DNA of 64,000 nt, from assembly GCA_963573305.1 (NCBI GenBank), contig OY754331.1, forward strand, positions 93,053,434 to 93,117,433, in the 5' to 3' direction. The DNA is from Pyrrhosoma nymphula. Its lineage: Eukaryota > Arthropoda > Insecta > Odonata > Coenagrionidae. Each line of letters opens with the position of its first letter. Position 1 is the first letter of the stretch. Made by a program: the position numbers and the translations under genes. A model generated the notes under the pieces. The model was given only the letters and a program-made list of their open reading frames with translations. It did not search any database and was not told the origin of the DNA. This document shows positions 45,628-58,089 of this stretch, in pieces.

Positions 45628-46799
45628 TGGCCCGTTTGATTATAGTTTCATTTCGTTCAACGGATATAGTGCACTGTTCTGCACGATCCATAAGCACATC
45701 TCGTTTTGAAGAATGCCCATGAGAAGAGCTCTATCTACATACGGATGGCCTTGACCGGCTACGCCACGGAAGGTCAAGCAGGAAAAGCAAACAAAGCGTT
45801 TTTTAACGAGGGAATGAAGTTGATGGGACGGCTTCGGTAGGGCTCTGCGGAATTCTTTCGTCAAAAACTACCGTCCTTTTAGCATTGATGCTGCTGGTGA
45901 ATTACTTCGCTGGCTACTGTTTTGTAGCCAGCGAGCCCGCTAAAGCGACAATTCTATCAATCAAGGTCTATTTATGAAATGATAACTAATATTGCGTTAC
46001 ACCAGAAACCAAGCAGATTTGCCAAATTCTTTTAAAGCCACTATGCTCATGCCTTTATTAATTCACAAATTTCGTACATTTCATCGTATTCCCATATATT
46101 AAGGAATCAAATTAGCATTAGATGCTTAGCAAAATTTGACATTTGGTTTGTGAAAATGTTCATACAAAACCAACAGTTGTAAGAGAGACCATATTGAAGT
46201 TATATGTTAAAATTTGATCAGTTTTAATAAAATTGAGTTAAATATGGTAATATTAATGGCGCAATTACTATGTTTTACAGTGTCGAACTTCTCAATTATT
46301 AACTAGGTGTAGTATATACGAATGGTTTTAGCTTGAATGGTCTGTTCCATGCGTACACTGAAGCGAATTCACAACCGAAGATTTTTTGCGATTGCATGAA
46401 ACATTGCTTTGAGTAGAAAAATATTATTTTTACTTAACTGAGAAAATATATATGAAATACACACCGTTGCATTTCTGACACGATGTGTGCCTCAGAACTT
46501 AGTAATTTTGATTTGATCAATCACTCAATAAAATTTATTTATAAATATACATTTACAAAATTAAAATAATGTTTAAGGAAATTGCATGTCAATTTGTATG
46601 TACATCTTCGCAGCTGAAAAATAGGATCAAAGTTAACCAAAAATAACACACTAAGAAAATGTAAATAGTTTAGCATGTTTCAAGGTGGCTATTACCGGAA
46701 ACATCGCAATACAAGGTCTTTGTCCTCAATGCTATGCACAAAATATTCATTCACAAGGTAGTAAAATTTTCTCACCAGATAGAATCTTATTTTGTCAAG
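45628..46799. other. No gene; one short hairpin
   Basis: AT-rich. At 45907-45934, TCGCTGGCTAC and its inverse flank a 6-nt loop (11-bp perfect stem); function unknown. Confidence 0.45.
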
Positions 46800-46995
46800 A
46801 ATATTTTCAGCATCTTTCTAACGTATTAATAATGTCTCCCTGGGGCGCACAGCCGTTCCATATGTCATGGAAAATGTTTCTTTTTTTAGTAAATAACTCG
46901 AAAATTTATGTAAAGGTGTTATAAATGTGTATGTAATTACGTCTTCATTGGAAAGCTGAGATCTTTTATGTATGCCTATGAGATCAATTTTATTG
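46800..46995 (-). repeat. Distant relative of the TTAA MITE family
   Basis: On the minus strand ACGGCTGTGCGCCCCAGGGAGA and the surrounding order resemble the interior of MITE copies A-C, with heavy divergence. Ends are not found. Confidence 0.4.
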
Positions 46996-47099
46996 AATTT
47001 TACGCGTACATTTCGTTCAGACTATATTAACCACAAGAGATCTACATTGATCGCTGATACTCATCATATTCATAACCTTAAAAAGTAAACATCAGATGT

Positions 47100-47260
47100 T
47101 CCAACTTCCACGGTTATATCGCTCCATCTTACTGATATCTTAAAGTTTATTCCCAAGACAAGCTTAACATCCATCCCCGGGGAGGTATTTGAACCCGCAT
47201 CCTTTAGCTACCTTTCAGCATGTTATATAGCTTCCGCTAATGTTTGGATTTTACATTGAG
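47100..47260 (-). mobile_element. tRNA-derived SINE relic
   Basis: Minus strand: a head from about 47260 with AGCGGAAGCTATATAAC (A-box region) and GCGGGTTCAAATACC (B box, about 47185-47199), then GGATGGATGTTAAGCTTGTC, which resembles the body word of the SINE at 22895. Old and without defined ends. Confidence 0.45.
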
Positions 47261-49954
47261 AAATGTCTTCTGCGTTTCGGTGGCAGGCAGGTTAGAATCT
47301 CTTGGCTCTGAGTTTAGGAGTGACCTCATCCAGGGGGAAAATTATGTTGATTGCGAAGGAAAAAAATAAGTCTTTATTGTGTAAACTTTCCGATATATGT
47401 CATAAGCTTTGCCCAAAAATAAGAGAGCATCAACGATTGGTCAATTTAATATAACTTTAAAGTTCTACAATGGAAAATATTCACAAAGTCTGTGAAAAAT
47501 GATTGGCTTCACTTCATTACCACCTATCCTTCTCTGTTGATGTTGCCATTTTGATGAAGGATATTCCGAAGTTTTTCTTAAATTTTTAACTCTAATTTAG
47601 GAGTAGGGGACTCTTTTTCCCGTTCTCCCAAGTCCTGGTATCAAAAGATTACTTTTTATGCATCCAAATTACCACATATTTAATACAATACCTCGGTAAA
47701 ATTTTTCATTTGAAAAAGGGAAATTATTCTAAGTTCAAAGCTTCTGTATCGTAAATAATGCTGTAATGCTAGCGATATAATTTTCATGCATTATTTTTAC
47801 TCGATAATTTGGGTCGAAAAAGTTGGGTGTATTTGCCAAATTTATAATTACATTAAAAAAGTATACTAAATACATGATCATTATATTTGTAACATTAAAA
47901 AAAATGAATTGCTATAAGTTACGATTAATATACCATTTATACTGACAGATCTCTAACACAAAGGCTGTTGGAAAGTTTTTGAATTTTTATTCGTGAAAGC
48001 GTACAAAAAGCAGAAATTAGGACAGGAGTTCATAATGACATGTTTATTCTCCATGAATGCAAATAATTGAAGTTCTGACACGTTCAAAAAAACGTTCGCC
48101 CCAATAACCCCGTAATGGCAGTTACGAAAATAAAATGGTCGCACTTAATAAATGTTTTTATATTAATTAGTAAATATGTATTTAGGGTCAATCAAGAGGT
48201 GATCGGCAAACGCTGAATATAACGATGGTGACATCAGGGAAATGTGTCTCATTGGCATTAAGAAAAATATAATTTGAGAGCCAACGCAGATTGAGGATAG
48301 TAGGATTTTGAATTACGCATTAGTCATGTTGGCTTCATAAGTCATGCTGTGGATTAAAATACATGTACTATGAATTTAGAGATGCGTCCGGTTTTTGAGA
48401 ACTCAGACCACATTTAAGCCAATTTTGAAATGCAGCCATGTGAAGAATTACGTTGTTATATCCAAGGTTTGAATATGCAAATCAGCAGAACGACAGTTGC
48501 AACACTCGCAAATAAAAACGAAAGCATTTTGCTCAGCACATTGAAAGATATCAAACCTGTCCGTGAGGCCATGGAGCCTCTTCCTGAATCAATGTCTCTG
48601 CAAATTGCCTTTGACCTGAAGATACTGTAAAAAGTGAAACAGGATATTATCGATACTTTACATTATTTCTTGGTCTTTGATTAAGTATTACGTATTCAAC
48701 TTTATGCCACGTTATGCCAAGTTTATGATACGCTCATAGATAATAGCTGCACTTGGTGCAACTTTGGAAAATCTCACCTCAATCGCATATCGAGGAGGGA
48801 AAAAATAACGGAGCAATTCATTAATTGATTTTTTACAACGATTTATCAGGAATTTCGACAGGCTGTTATGTAAGTGTAGGAAGTTTCCCTTTCGCAACGA
48901 AAATTACGCGATCCTAAAACAACCACATATTTATATTATTTTTTTATTTTTTTTGCAACACAACATTTTACGGCGTAGGTAGCAGTAAGAATTTTGTTCA
49001 AACATGGTTTCCTTGTTAGGATGTACATATATCGACTGTGGTATTCAATTTTTCCAAGTTATCGATATAACTGCAGCTCTTGCAAATGAATTAAGATAAA
49101 GTGGAACTGAGCTTAACTACAGACTACTTTAAGCCAATTTATGACCGTTTTGAAACATTCTGTGAATATTCATCTCCAACCGTTGTGAAATATTTTACAT
49201 TGCTGACAAGGTCTTAGAGTCGAAATTTCGCAGCGTTCAGCTAAGTTACGCCGACAGAAGTCGTTTTGAACGGGCCTGATTCTCTTCATTACAGTAAAGA
49301 GTATCTACATTCTCTATAGATCTGCTAAGGGACGAGTAAACTGTTGACGACTAACTGTTGGTTGTAACCACTTCCAAAGCCGGTTTCATCAGCCTAAGTA
49401 TTTCGAATCAGAAATTAAATGCACTATAACCTTGTGAAAAATTTTGAGAGATTTTTCCATTTACTTTAGACGTAGCTAAACCGCGTTTTAATAAGCACCT
49501 CGAGCTGGATTATTGAAGTATTCATAAAACCCTCTACTGCCTTCGTGGGTGGGAATGAAAATCCCTTGTGCAACACTATATTTCCAAAATGAACCATCTT
49601 TCCCGGTTGCGGGTTCATACAAAATGGCAAAATGTTAAACCCGTATTTACAGAGCCAAAAAATAATTAAGAAAGACTAATTTAAAAACTTAATATATTGG
49701 CTGAAAACATATGGGTAGTAGAAGGTTAATTGCTCGATGGTATACTGTCAATCATCGCAAGGAATTTTACGTATGATTAATAAAGGAATTATTATCTTAC
49801 AATGTTCGGATTGGTGTCGAGGCTTTCCATCTGGGGGGCCCGGGTCCTTATCCCGGGAGTAGCGCAGATTTTCTGTAAAACCACGGTTCTTTCTCGTCTG
49901 CTCTCTGATCAGCTTTTCAATTGTAGCAGATTCTCCATCCGTCAAATGGATGTG
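47261..49954. other. No recognisable gene
   Basis: AT-rich. An isolated plus-strand frame at 48430-48630 (MQPCEELRCYIQGLNMQISR) has a protein-like composition but no match I know. Confidence 0.4.
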
Positions 49955-50255
49955 TAAGTGTGAGTGAACCACATGGTGTCGTTCCCATGGGTAGGCTGAT
50001 GCCGACGCCAGGGTTTCAATCTACCCTTCCGCCAACCCTCGGCCTTAAATCTTACCAATCTTACACCTATCCTGTGGGACAACTAATAATTATATTTATT
50101 TATTCACATTTTACCCCCAATAACGTACATTTTAGAAATTTTAAATTTTAAATAACCTTGTATGCAATCGCACCCGGACCGTACGCTGGAGTCGGACCCG
50201 CGCCCTCCGCGTTAGTTGGCGAGTGCGTTAGCTCACCACCCCCGGCTTAGCATGG
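49955..50255 (-). mobile_element. Probable tRNA-derived SINE
   Basis: Minus strand from 50255: GGTGGTGAGCTAACGCACTC (A-box region) and GCGGGTCCGACTCCAGC (B box, about 50187-50203), then an AT-rich body and a tail-like CTGGCGTCGGCATCAGCC and CCCATGGGAACGAC (49975-50010). Head and tail words fit tRNA-headed insect SINEs; the middle may include an insertion. Confidence 0.4.
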
Positions 50256-50534
50256 ACCTTATTCATCGGTCGCCTCCCCAAGCAACCGACAAAAAAACCA
50301 ATAGAATAATTCCTTAGCATGACGATGGACCGTCACTCAGCGTTTCGACTCACATAGATGAGCATCATGTTGAGAAAACTCCGTAAATAATTGTATCGCT
50401 AATCAACGTATACAGTTTTGGATCTGCTTGGATATTATAACCGAGAGTAGGCTTACGACGGCTGATAACGCGGTGGGCGTACTATAACTCACATATGACA
50501 AAAAATCTCACTTAAACCACGTTCTAATGTAGGT

Positions 50535-51530
50535 TTCATCTACATTTACATCTACAAAGTACCTACTCTGCTAGCCACTACTAGGGTGCGTGGCACGGGG
50601 TGATTCCACACCAGGCATTTAGCACTCGTCCCATTTCAAATCAGGGTCTCGCACGTTCTCCCGGCCGCTAGGCGAGACCAAAACGCAGTCAGGAGATTAG
50701 TGGGCAGTCAAACCAGAAACTGGGAGATTGCTACATTAAAGAACATGCAACATGCTATACACTGGTTAAGAGACAATAAGTGGTTAATATTTCTTATTCT
50801 TTTAATTTATTAATGCTACGAGATACTACTTCATGTAGAAAACAAAATAATGCCGGATATTTCGAGAGGGGTGAGGTGTTAGTAATGACATTATGTTATT
50901 AATCATATGTAAAAAGGCTACTCTACCTAGTGAGAGTGGGAGTTTAATAGAATTGATATATCGCTACTATTATGATCCCTTGTTGTAGGTACGCGGAAAA
51001 ATGACGTTGTAAATCCATCGATTCTGAAGTATCTTTATCTTATTCCTGTGATCGTTTATACCTTAATATGTTGGCTCTAGCAAAATATGTTGAACGTCCG
51101 GCAAAAAATTGCCTGCTTTAAACTTGCACAAAAGATTTAAACTATATTTTTTCCTTCGATCAGTTAGGGATTCCCACCCTGTTTATTTTAACAATTCGGT
51201 AACACTGCTAAGTTTATCGTAACAACGTTTCACTACTCTTTCTGCTGTCGGCTGTATTTGAGCTATTTCTGAGACAAGCCCTACTTCGTAAAGGTTCCGA
51301 ATTCTAGCGGCATTCTCCAAGTGAGGTCTCACGAGAGAGAAATGACATCGATCTTTAGCCTTCTCGTCACATTTTCCTAGTATTCATCTAATAATTCCCA
51401 ATTTGCTACTAGCCTGTCCGTAAATTTCCTGTATATGTTTCCCCAAGACAGGTTCTGAATAGGGGTCACACCTTAGTATTTAACTGACTCTACATTTGGC
51501 AATTTGGTTTGATTAATTGTTTACTTTTCG
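50535..51530 (-). pseudogene. CR1/L2-like LINE, RT C-terminus and 3' tail
   Basis: Minus strand, in broken frames: SLVRPHLENAARIRNLYEVG (about 51290-51345), TAERVVKRCYDKLSSVTELL, GWESLTDRRKKYSL, then a spaced HRNKIKILQNRW and FPRTY. This order is the well-known LINE C-terminus of CR1/L2-type pol proteins (VRPHLEYA, QRRAARFV, SVT-ML, LGW-SL--RR, SFFPRTI-WN-LP). A 3' UTR then ends with CACGCACCCTAGTAGTGGC and a (GTAGAT)n tail (50535-50556). The same 3' end occurs at 23405. No active site and no intact frame. Confidence 0.7.
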
Positions 51531-52725
51531 TTGACCGAGTTATTCTTTTTTCCAAAAATTCATTACGAGTGAGGTTTCCGCGGCTTTGATGCGAGAATTC
51601 CTGCATTTTGCGAGTACTCACCGCGTAGGTTGATTCTTCTTCTCTTTGAGCTGACAACAACCGTAATTTGAAGACGCTTGTTGGAGAGACAAGGGTGAAA
51701 CTGTTGCCAGGGGAAACTACGTGGTAAATACTCGAAAAATGCAGGAGTGTGGACGAACACCGTTTGTTGCTGTCATTGGCTCAAACGATTCACTGTCAGT
51801 GATTTCAATTAATTAAACTTTTTTGAAAATGAACTCAGCTTTAAATAGATAAACACAATCAAGTGCATTAAACATTAAGAAAGGGTGTCGGCCAGTACAC
51901 TGAGAACAGCCCACACCGCGGTCGCGGACATTTCAATTCTGACAACTATCGAATTACTGGGAGAGGAAGCTATAAAACCACCGCACTGACACCGCACGCT
52001 GATAAAAGCCTAAAAATTGTGAAAAACTGTAAGTGTTGAACGATTGAGTTGTCGAACTATAAAGAAAGTAATGTCATGTCTATTAATGTTACATGGGAAG
52101 GAAGAATTCCTGCATCAATTTCTTCGGTATTGTATCTCCCTTACTTTTTCACTTCAGTTAGGTCTAGGCATGTATTGCGGAATTAAAATGAAACGTTTCC
52201 TAAACGCACATGCTTCTAATGTTTACGTATAATCTTAGAATTTCGTGTAGTATCCAAGTCTATTTTCGAGTCATTTGAGCTCAGAGGTGAAACTTATTGA
52301 TTATTCTGGTTTCCTCATTGATATGATTGATCACACTCGATTCAAACGGTGATGGTCCTGGCTACTGTCAAGCTGCCATGACAACTTCGATGCCCTCGAC
52401 TGACAATAAGTTCGAACGCGCGGAAGCAAAGGTGACGGTGTAAAGAATCCCTATCGCTGGGACGTGGGAGCCGTTGGCAGGGGGAAGTCCCTCCCACGCG
52501 GGCTTGAATCACGCATGAAATGTGGGTGGATGGGCTTCCGGGACACGTAAGGGGATAAATGAATAACAGAAGCAAGAACGGGGGAATATTCGAGGAAATG
52601 TCGCCTCATGACGGTCACTTGTGATGTGTAATGCCTCGCCCTATGATTGAGTTAGGGAATAGTGGGTAACGTGTAACGAGGCGAAGTTGGTGTCGACTTA
52701 TCCCAAAAGCCTCATTTAATGTTGC
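51531..52725. other. No recognisable gene
   Basis: AT-rich to mid-GC; a GC-richer stretch at 52380-52560 holds only a short minus-strand frame. Confidence 0.4.
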
Positions 52726-52792
52726 CGCGAGACTCGAGACGAGACTCAAGTCGAGACTACTTTTTGGCGAGACGAGACCACGAGGCTCTCGA
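52726..52792. repeat. GAGAC-rich repeat, second block
   Basis: Starts GTTGCCGCGAGACTCGAGAC and continues in GAGAC/CGAGAC words. Inverse orientation to the block at 877-1002, with the same GTTGC boundary. Confidence 0.7.
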
Positions 52793-52911
52793 AATTAAGA
52801 TATAAATTATCAACCGTTATTTAGCGTATTACTATCCTTAGAACTACTCCATTTAGGTTTTTAGGGAGCACTTGTCACATTCTTCTTTCGACATCAACAA
52901 CAAAAGCTGCG

Positions 52912-52966
52912 ACAATGACTTTAACAATGACTTTAACAATGACATTCAATGACTTTAACAACATAT
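52912..52966 (+). repeat. Short tandem repeat
   Basis: Copies of ACAATGACTTTA and close variants, about four units of 12 bp. Confidence 0.8.
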
Positions 52967-53373
52967 CTAAATTATGACGTCATGATATTAGTTAGTATGA
53001 ATTTGGCAAAACTATGATAAGTAAATAGTTGTATCCGAGTGTACTATTTCTAACAACGTGAGTGCGACTTCCGAAGCAAAGCAAGTAAATGACTTTCTAT
53101 TTTTTTTTTATTATTTTACTGCCTTGGAAAACATATTTAGCAAAATATTGGACTATTTTCTAGGGATGCAGGGGATTTATTTAATGTCATCGAAAAAGAC
53201 CATGACTTTTAATTTTGGAAGGTATAGGGAATGAAGATGCCGCGATTTCGAATCCTGCATCACGCATGGGTGTGTGGAAATGATATCGGTGTAATTGTTA
53301 ATGACAATTAAAGTCATTGTGTACCTCTTCCAGCAGGCTACGAATTCCTCGTTTAGTGGGCACGTATCTTTCA

Positions 53374-53571
53374 GAAGTAGTAGTATTATTTTTGTTTAAC
53401 GTGCTTCGACGGCTAAGGTCATTTCGCACATACTGTCTGCCACGCGCAGACAGAGGCAACAGCACTCGGACGAATCGGAGGATCAACCCTCCAAACTCGA
53501 GCCGAGCCCAACGATGCTTAACTTCGGTGACTGATCGGGAACCGGTGTTTCTATCGTGGCAGGCCGTTGCC
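53374..53571 (-). mobile_element. 5S-rRNA-derived SINE with 8-bp direct repeats
   Basis: Flanked by ATCTTTCA on both sides (53366-53373 and 53572-53579), so inserted as a unit of 198 bp. Reading the minus strand, 53571 to 53455 is a 117-bp 5S rRNA-like head, from GGCAACGGCCTGCCACGATA through ACCGAAGTTAAGCATCGTTGG to GAGTGCTGTTGCC. Differences from 5S are concentrated in the second half and around the GATCAGTCACC word. A body of about 80 bp follows, with GCCGTCGAAGCACGTTAAAC and an A-rich tail. 5S-headed SINEs (SINE3 type) are transcribed by pol III from the internal 5S promoter. Confidence 0.85.
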
Positions 53572-53579
53572 ATCTTTCA

Positions 53580-54829
53580 ATTATCTTTCACGTATCAATG
53601 CGTCGAAAATGGTATGAGAAAAAATGTCTCATATTATTCTTGCCATACAACAAAGGTCCATGTGAGGATGGTGTACGAATGCTTGGGGAGGATATTATTC
53701 GGAAGTGGTTTGGCATCTTGGAGAAACTTACCAAAGTATCTTATCATGGCATCACAAATGCGTACAGGTCTAAAATAGGAATTTCTTCGTTCATACCCAT
53801 TAGGGCCCCGGCATAGGTTTTTGTTTGTCCCTATTTAACCCTTAGGCAACGAGCGACCTACTCTGAACGACTGACCCGAACATCACGTGCCGTTAAATGA
53901 CGTACTCATTACGTTGCGGCTACCTAGTCAGTATTTTAATTTTTTAAGCCCTTAAAATCCACTATCCTTACAAAATCGGTATCGTTCAAGAGAGGAAAAT
54001 ACAAGCATTTTTTTTTATTTTATAATCATATTTTTATTCTTTTTATTTATACCTACATATATGATATATTTTTTACCATGTACCATGTACCATGCAAGAT
54101 ACTTTAAGGGTGTGAAACAGGAGGTGCATTTTTTACATACTTTATTACATGCAATAAATATTTAGGGAATTCCTTAAAGTTAACGCCAGGTAATTGATTA
54201 AGCTCTTATGCATATGCACAGAAATCTTAGTATTCCGAAAATGAACTACGGCATACGAGACATTCTTTCAAGAGAAGTTAGCATTTTAGAAAAGAGCTTG
54301 ATGAAGCTTTCTAAGTATTGATTTTTTGAGCAACCTACTAATGCATTGCTAATGACAGTTTTTGCTATCTCTAGTTGCTCAAGGAAAATATGTTACTGTA
54401 GGATTCAGCAATCTTATTCCGTAATTCATCTTTATGATCTAAATTACCAGAGTATGGGCTGATCGAAGTGTTTTCGGCGTCACCAAAAACAACAGGTGAG
54501 CCCATTTAATAGATCACATCTGAATTTGAACCTAATCTGCTTCATTCAGTCGAATTAAAATTAATTTAATGATCATGATTCTCATCCTAGTTGTTTTCAA
54601 AGGATTGCGATGCCACTAATATTATCGTGATGACCTTTTACACATCTTTCCTATCTTCGATGTAGATATTAAAGATTACCTAATATATTTATAGCATATT
54701 GTATACCAAATTCACTCCTGTAAATCAATCTTCTCATTTGCACGTCCCCACTGTCATTCATCCCCCTTCCATTCCTTCCTGCACCCATATACCTATGTAT
54801 ACTTGTCCGCTAACTTACACGAACTGCCT
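53580..54829. other. No recognisable gene
   Basis: AT-rich, short frames only. Confidence 0.45.
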
Positions 54830-54920
54830 TGATAATGGTTGTGTTAGTCGAAACCTTGGTCGGCAAATTCAATAACAAAAGTTTTTAGTGGACAATGCAA
54901 AGTTTTTCTTTTACTTAGTA
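54830..54920 (+). repeat. Half of a family 3 hairpin element
   Basis: Reads CCTTGATAATGGTTGTGTTA, GTCGAAACCTTGGTCGG and AAAAGTTTTTAGTGGAC, matching the core and right arm of the element at 58791 with several changes; the left arm is absent. Confidence 0.55.
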
Positions 54921-56570
54921 ATGGAGAACCACCAAGTAACTGATTTATTTCGATTGTGACAAAATCTAAGTCTTTAGAGAAAATGTTGTGCAAAATTTGC
55001 GAATTTATTCGTTGCTATTCTTTCAATGAAAGTTTTTCGATTATTTTGGATAGTGAAGCCTGGAAAATAATACTCACTTCATCCAAAATACACCTACTCT
55101 TAGTTATTGCCAGCCACTTGACAACACAATGCTCGTTTTTGCACTTCAGCCTAAATATCTGTTCCCGGGATCCCCATGAAAACATTAAGACATCAATAAA
55201 CATAATCGTTATCTCGCTATTTTTGTATGTTAAACAACGCATAGAAAAGTAGGTTTTAAAATAATAATAGTTATTGATGCTGCCTCATAAAAGGTAAATT
55301 GATTGCGTTGAGAAAGACATTGAAATAATAATATGCCCGCCGCTTTTCTCTCTCCTTATTATTACCATGCATCGCCATGTTGACATATACAATGTCTGAG
55401 AGGCATTATGAGTTACAATTTTAAATAGTAACATTTATTTAGAATTGTGAATCTATATCTACATTCTTCTTCAGCGTGAGTTCCTTTCTAGTCTTCTGCT
55501 TCCGGCCCCCAGTCACGTGACCATTTTCTCTCCTTCGGATTGATTGGGAAGATTTGAACAAGGAACAAGTGGAATGAATTTGTAAAATGAGTTTCTCATG
55601 CTTAAAGTAGCATGGATCTGAGATTATTCATGGAGTATAGAAAATAAAAAAAAATTCTAATATCCGTGACCCCGATAACGCGGGCGTTGAGAACTTCGCC
55701 TGAAGATGAATTATAGCAAGGGGCGAAGTTTTCGGGTGTTCGAAAGCGCAGCGTTATGAAGCTCGGGATTTTACGTGATTGACCTGTTGGTCTCCTTCCT
55801 TAAAAATTCGAGTCAGTTTACAATTCCAAGTAACTTTCCTTTGCAGCCTCTATTAATCTTCGTTGGCCATTCAACACTCGTCCTTTGTCTGTATTCCACA
55901 GTCAAGGAATTTCTAAGCTTCTTATCGCATGCAATTCCGACTTTTGAAAAAAACTGTAAAATAACTATTGACTTTTATAAATGGGACTTTGATATTTGAA
56001 TCTGTCGTCTGCCGTGTGTTACTATGAAAATGGTTGAGGGTAATGTTCGGGACTTCACTTATAAAAATGAGCATATAAAATGGAGTGCTCTTCTTCACTT
56101 GAGTAGCCAGTAAGTAAAGAAATCTAACTACATCACATGTATTACCATGCAATAATGTGGCAAAATAAAGCAATTCTCGCTAAGATATCTATTTATCACT
56201 GTACAAATTATTTTATACCGTGTTATTTTACATTCTTGAAAAGTTAGACTTTTTACAAATCAACTTTCCAAATTTTAACTTTTTCATCTACACTCAATGC
56301 TCTTTCTCGTGTAATATTCTCACTCTAACGATCCTGACGAATTGTTTCGCGTAATTAGAAAGCTTTACATTTCACAATTCCGCTCAGTCATAATCCCAGC
56401 CGTAATTACCAGGAGATAAACTAAAAAATTGGAACGTTTTTTACTGCTAAAATAAATGTGTGGAATCGTATCGGAAATGATTCAGAATACCACAAATAGC
56501 ACTAATATTAAAAACAATTAGCAATCTCTACACCTCGAGTAGTCGATTTTTCCGAACTTTCCAACCCTGC
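54921..56570. other. No recognisable gene
   Basis: AT-rich. At 55680-55730, GAACTTCGCCTGAAGATGAA then GGGGCGAAGTTTTC, another short inverted pair with a CTGAAGA core, may be a very decayed hairpin element. Confidence 0.4.
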
Positions 56571-56670
56571 AGAAAAAGCTGTTCAAGCGTCATGCGGGAA
56601 TATAATGGCCGCTCGCTGGAAATTCAAGCCTTCCCCATCTGTAAACTTCCAGCGCGAGCGGACGACGCGA

Positions 56671-56743
56671 GCCTCCTTAGCTCAGTGGTTAGAGCACTGG
56701 TCTCGTAAACCAGGGGTCGAGAGTTCCACTCTCTCAGGAGGCA
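56671..56743 (+). tRNA. tRNA-Thr, anticodon CGT
   Basis: A 73-base cloverleaf folds cleanly: acceptor GCCTCCT/AGGAGGC (7 bp), D stem GCTC/GAGC, anticodon stem CTGGT/ACCAG around CTCGTAA (anticodon CGT, decoding ACG threonine codons), variable loop GGGTC, T stem GAGAG/CTCTC, discriminator A. The A box is TTAGCTCAGTGG. The T loop is TTCCACT with C where purine is usual at position 57, which weakens the B box. No intron. A T7 pol III terminator follows. Most likely a functional single copy; the T-loop change leaves a small chance that it is a pseudogene. Confidence 0.93.
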
Positions 56744-56744
56744 G

Positions 56745-56751
56745 TTTTTTT
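56745..56751 (+). terminator. Pol III terminator of tRNA-Thr
   Basis: Seven T residues starting two bases after the tRNA end, the normal pol III stop signal. Confidence 0.9.
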
Positions 56752-58089
56752 ATCTCTCTACTTTTGCCGTAGTACTGTTTCAGCGCTAAGGGATTTGGTG
56801 AGTAATACCAGCCACATTACCAATTAGCAAAAATTCGCACATTTAAGCTTTATTTCCGACATTTTTCTTGAAACTTCTCTCTTTAACCAAACGATTTCTT
56901 TCTTTGGAGTGTGTTTTTGTTTCCATTGTAATCTTGGATATTTTAGCATCATACCCCTTTTCCCAAACGCAGTTCATATAGATTAGAAATACACTTTTTG
57001 TAAAATTGTGCAGATGTATTTTGTATCAAAGTTCTGTTCCTCATGATATACTTACGTGTTGTCACCTTTCCTTCTTCTATAACTCCAATTTCAATGCAAA
57101 CTCGTGCAAAGCAATAGGTATTTGTTTTTTACAACCTTGAATGTAAATTATTCCACTGTATCTTACTTACTTATTCTGTATACTATACCGAAGAACCTAG
57201 TTAGCCTGCCTAGTATTTTACTGCAAACCTTTGACTACGGAACGTGCTTTTTTGGAGGATGAAGTAAAACGTAGTTGACAGTAGTAGAGAAGAGTAAGTT
57301 AGAACAAGGAATGTTATAGTAAAAAAAATTAAAAAGAAATTTCGGAGCAGGCAAACTCAGATTGTAAGGAGGCTACAAGATCGAGTAGGAAGTTAAACAC
57401 CATAATTAGCACCTGGGAAGAAGTGAGGATTAGTATGGACCTTTTGGAGGCAATGAAACTTCATAGATGATTCCGAGCAGAAGTAGTACGGAGTAATTTA
57501 ATACCATTGGAATTTCAAATTCAACTCTGCATTTGATATTGTTATAATGAATATCCAGACCTGCCCTTGATTATTTGTTTTTAATCTAATGATCACACAT
57601 ATTGCTACAGTGGCAGCGTACTCCGTAATCTCCGGCTCAAACATTTCAGATGACGTTTTCAAGAACGAATCGATATCTGGAGGTTTCGTAGCTTTCATTC
57701 CCAGCTCGCTGCGAAATCCCACGATCAGGGATAGTTATTCATACAATCAATTAATTTATGTGATTAAATGCGTAACGGATGAGCAGTCATTATTGCGCTC
57801 ATATTTGTCTCAAATACTCGGTATATACAGGTGTATTTTTTCAATGCCTGAACAATACATGACTCCATGCCTTTGAATTGTAGTATGATTTGTGCTGAAA
57901 TTTTCCCAGAACGGGTCTGACGAATGTTTTTTTTTCGATGTATATGTTTTACACTTTTAAATTTTGACAAGGAGGGATTCATCAATTTCGTCTCGTGAAT
58001 AAATTGGTTAGCCTAAAAAAATCTTACTGTCTCATTCCTTTATCTTTAACTCTATACTTGACACTGTTAGTGACATCTTCTCGGCGAAA
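56752..58089. other. No recognisable gene
   Basis: AT-rich; an unassigned plus-strand frame at 57589-57876. Confidence 0.4.

Noticed and set aside
53455..53571. A 5S rRNA gene on the minus strand
   Set aside because: The second half diverges from 5S, the head continues into a SINE-type body and A-rich tail, and 8-bp direct repeats flank the whole unit; a retroposed SINE fits better.
53317..53778. 153-codon plus-strand frame
   Set aside because: Antisense to the 5S-derived SINE and extends into ordinary flank; no known protein.
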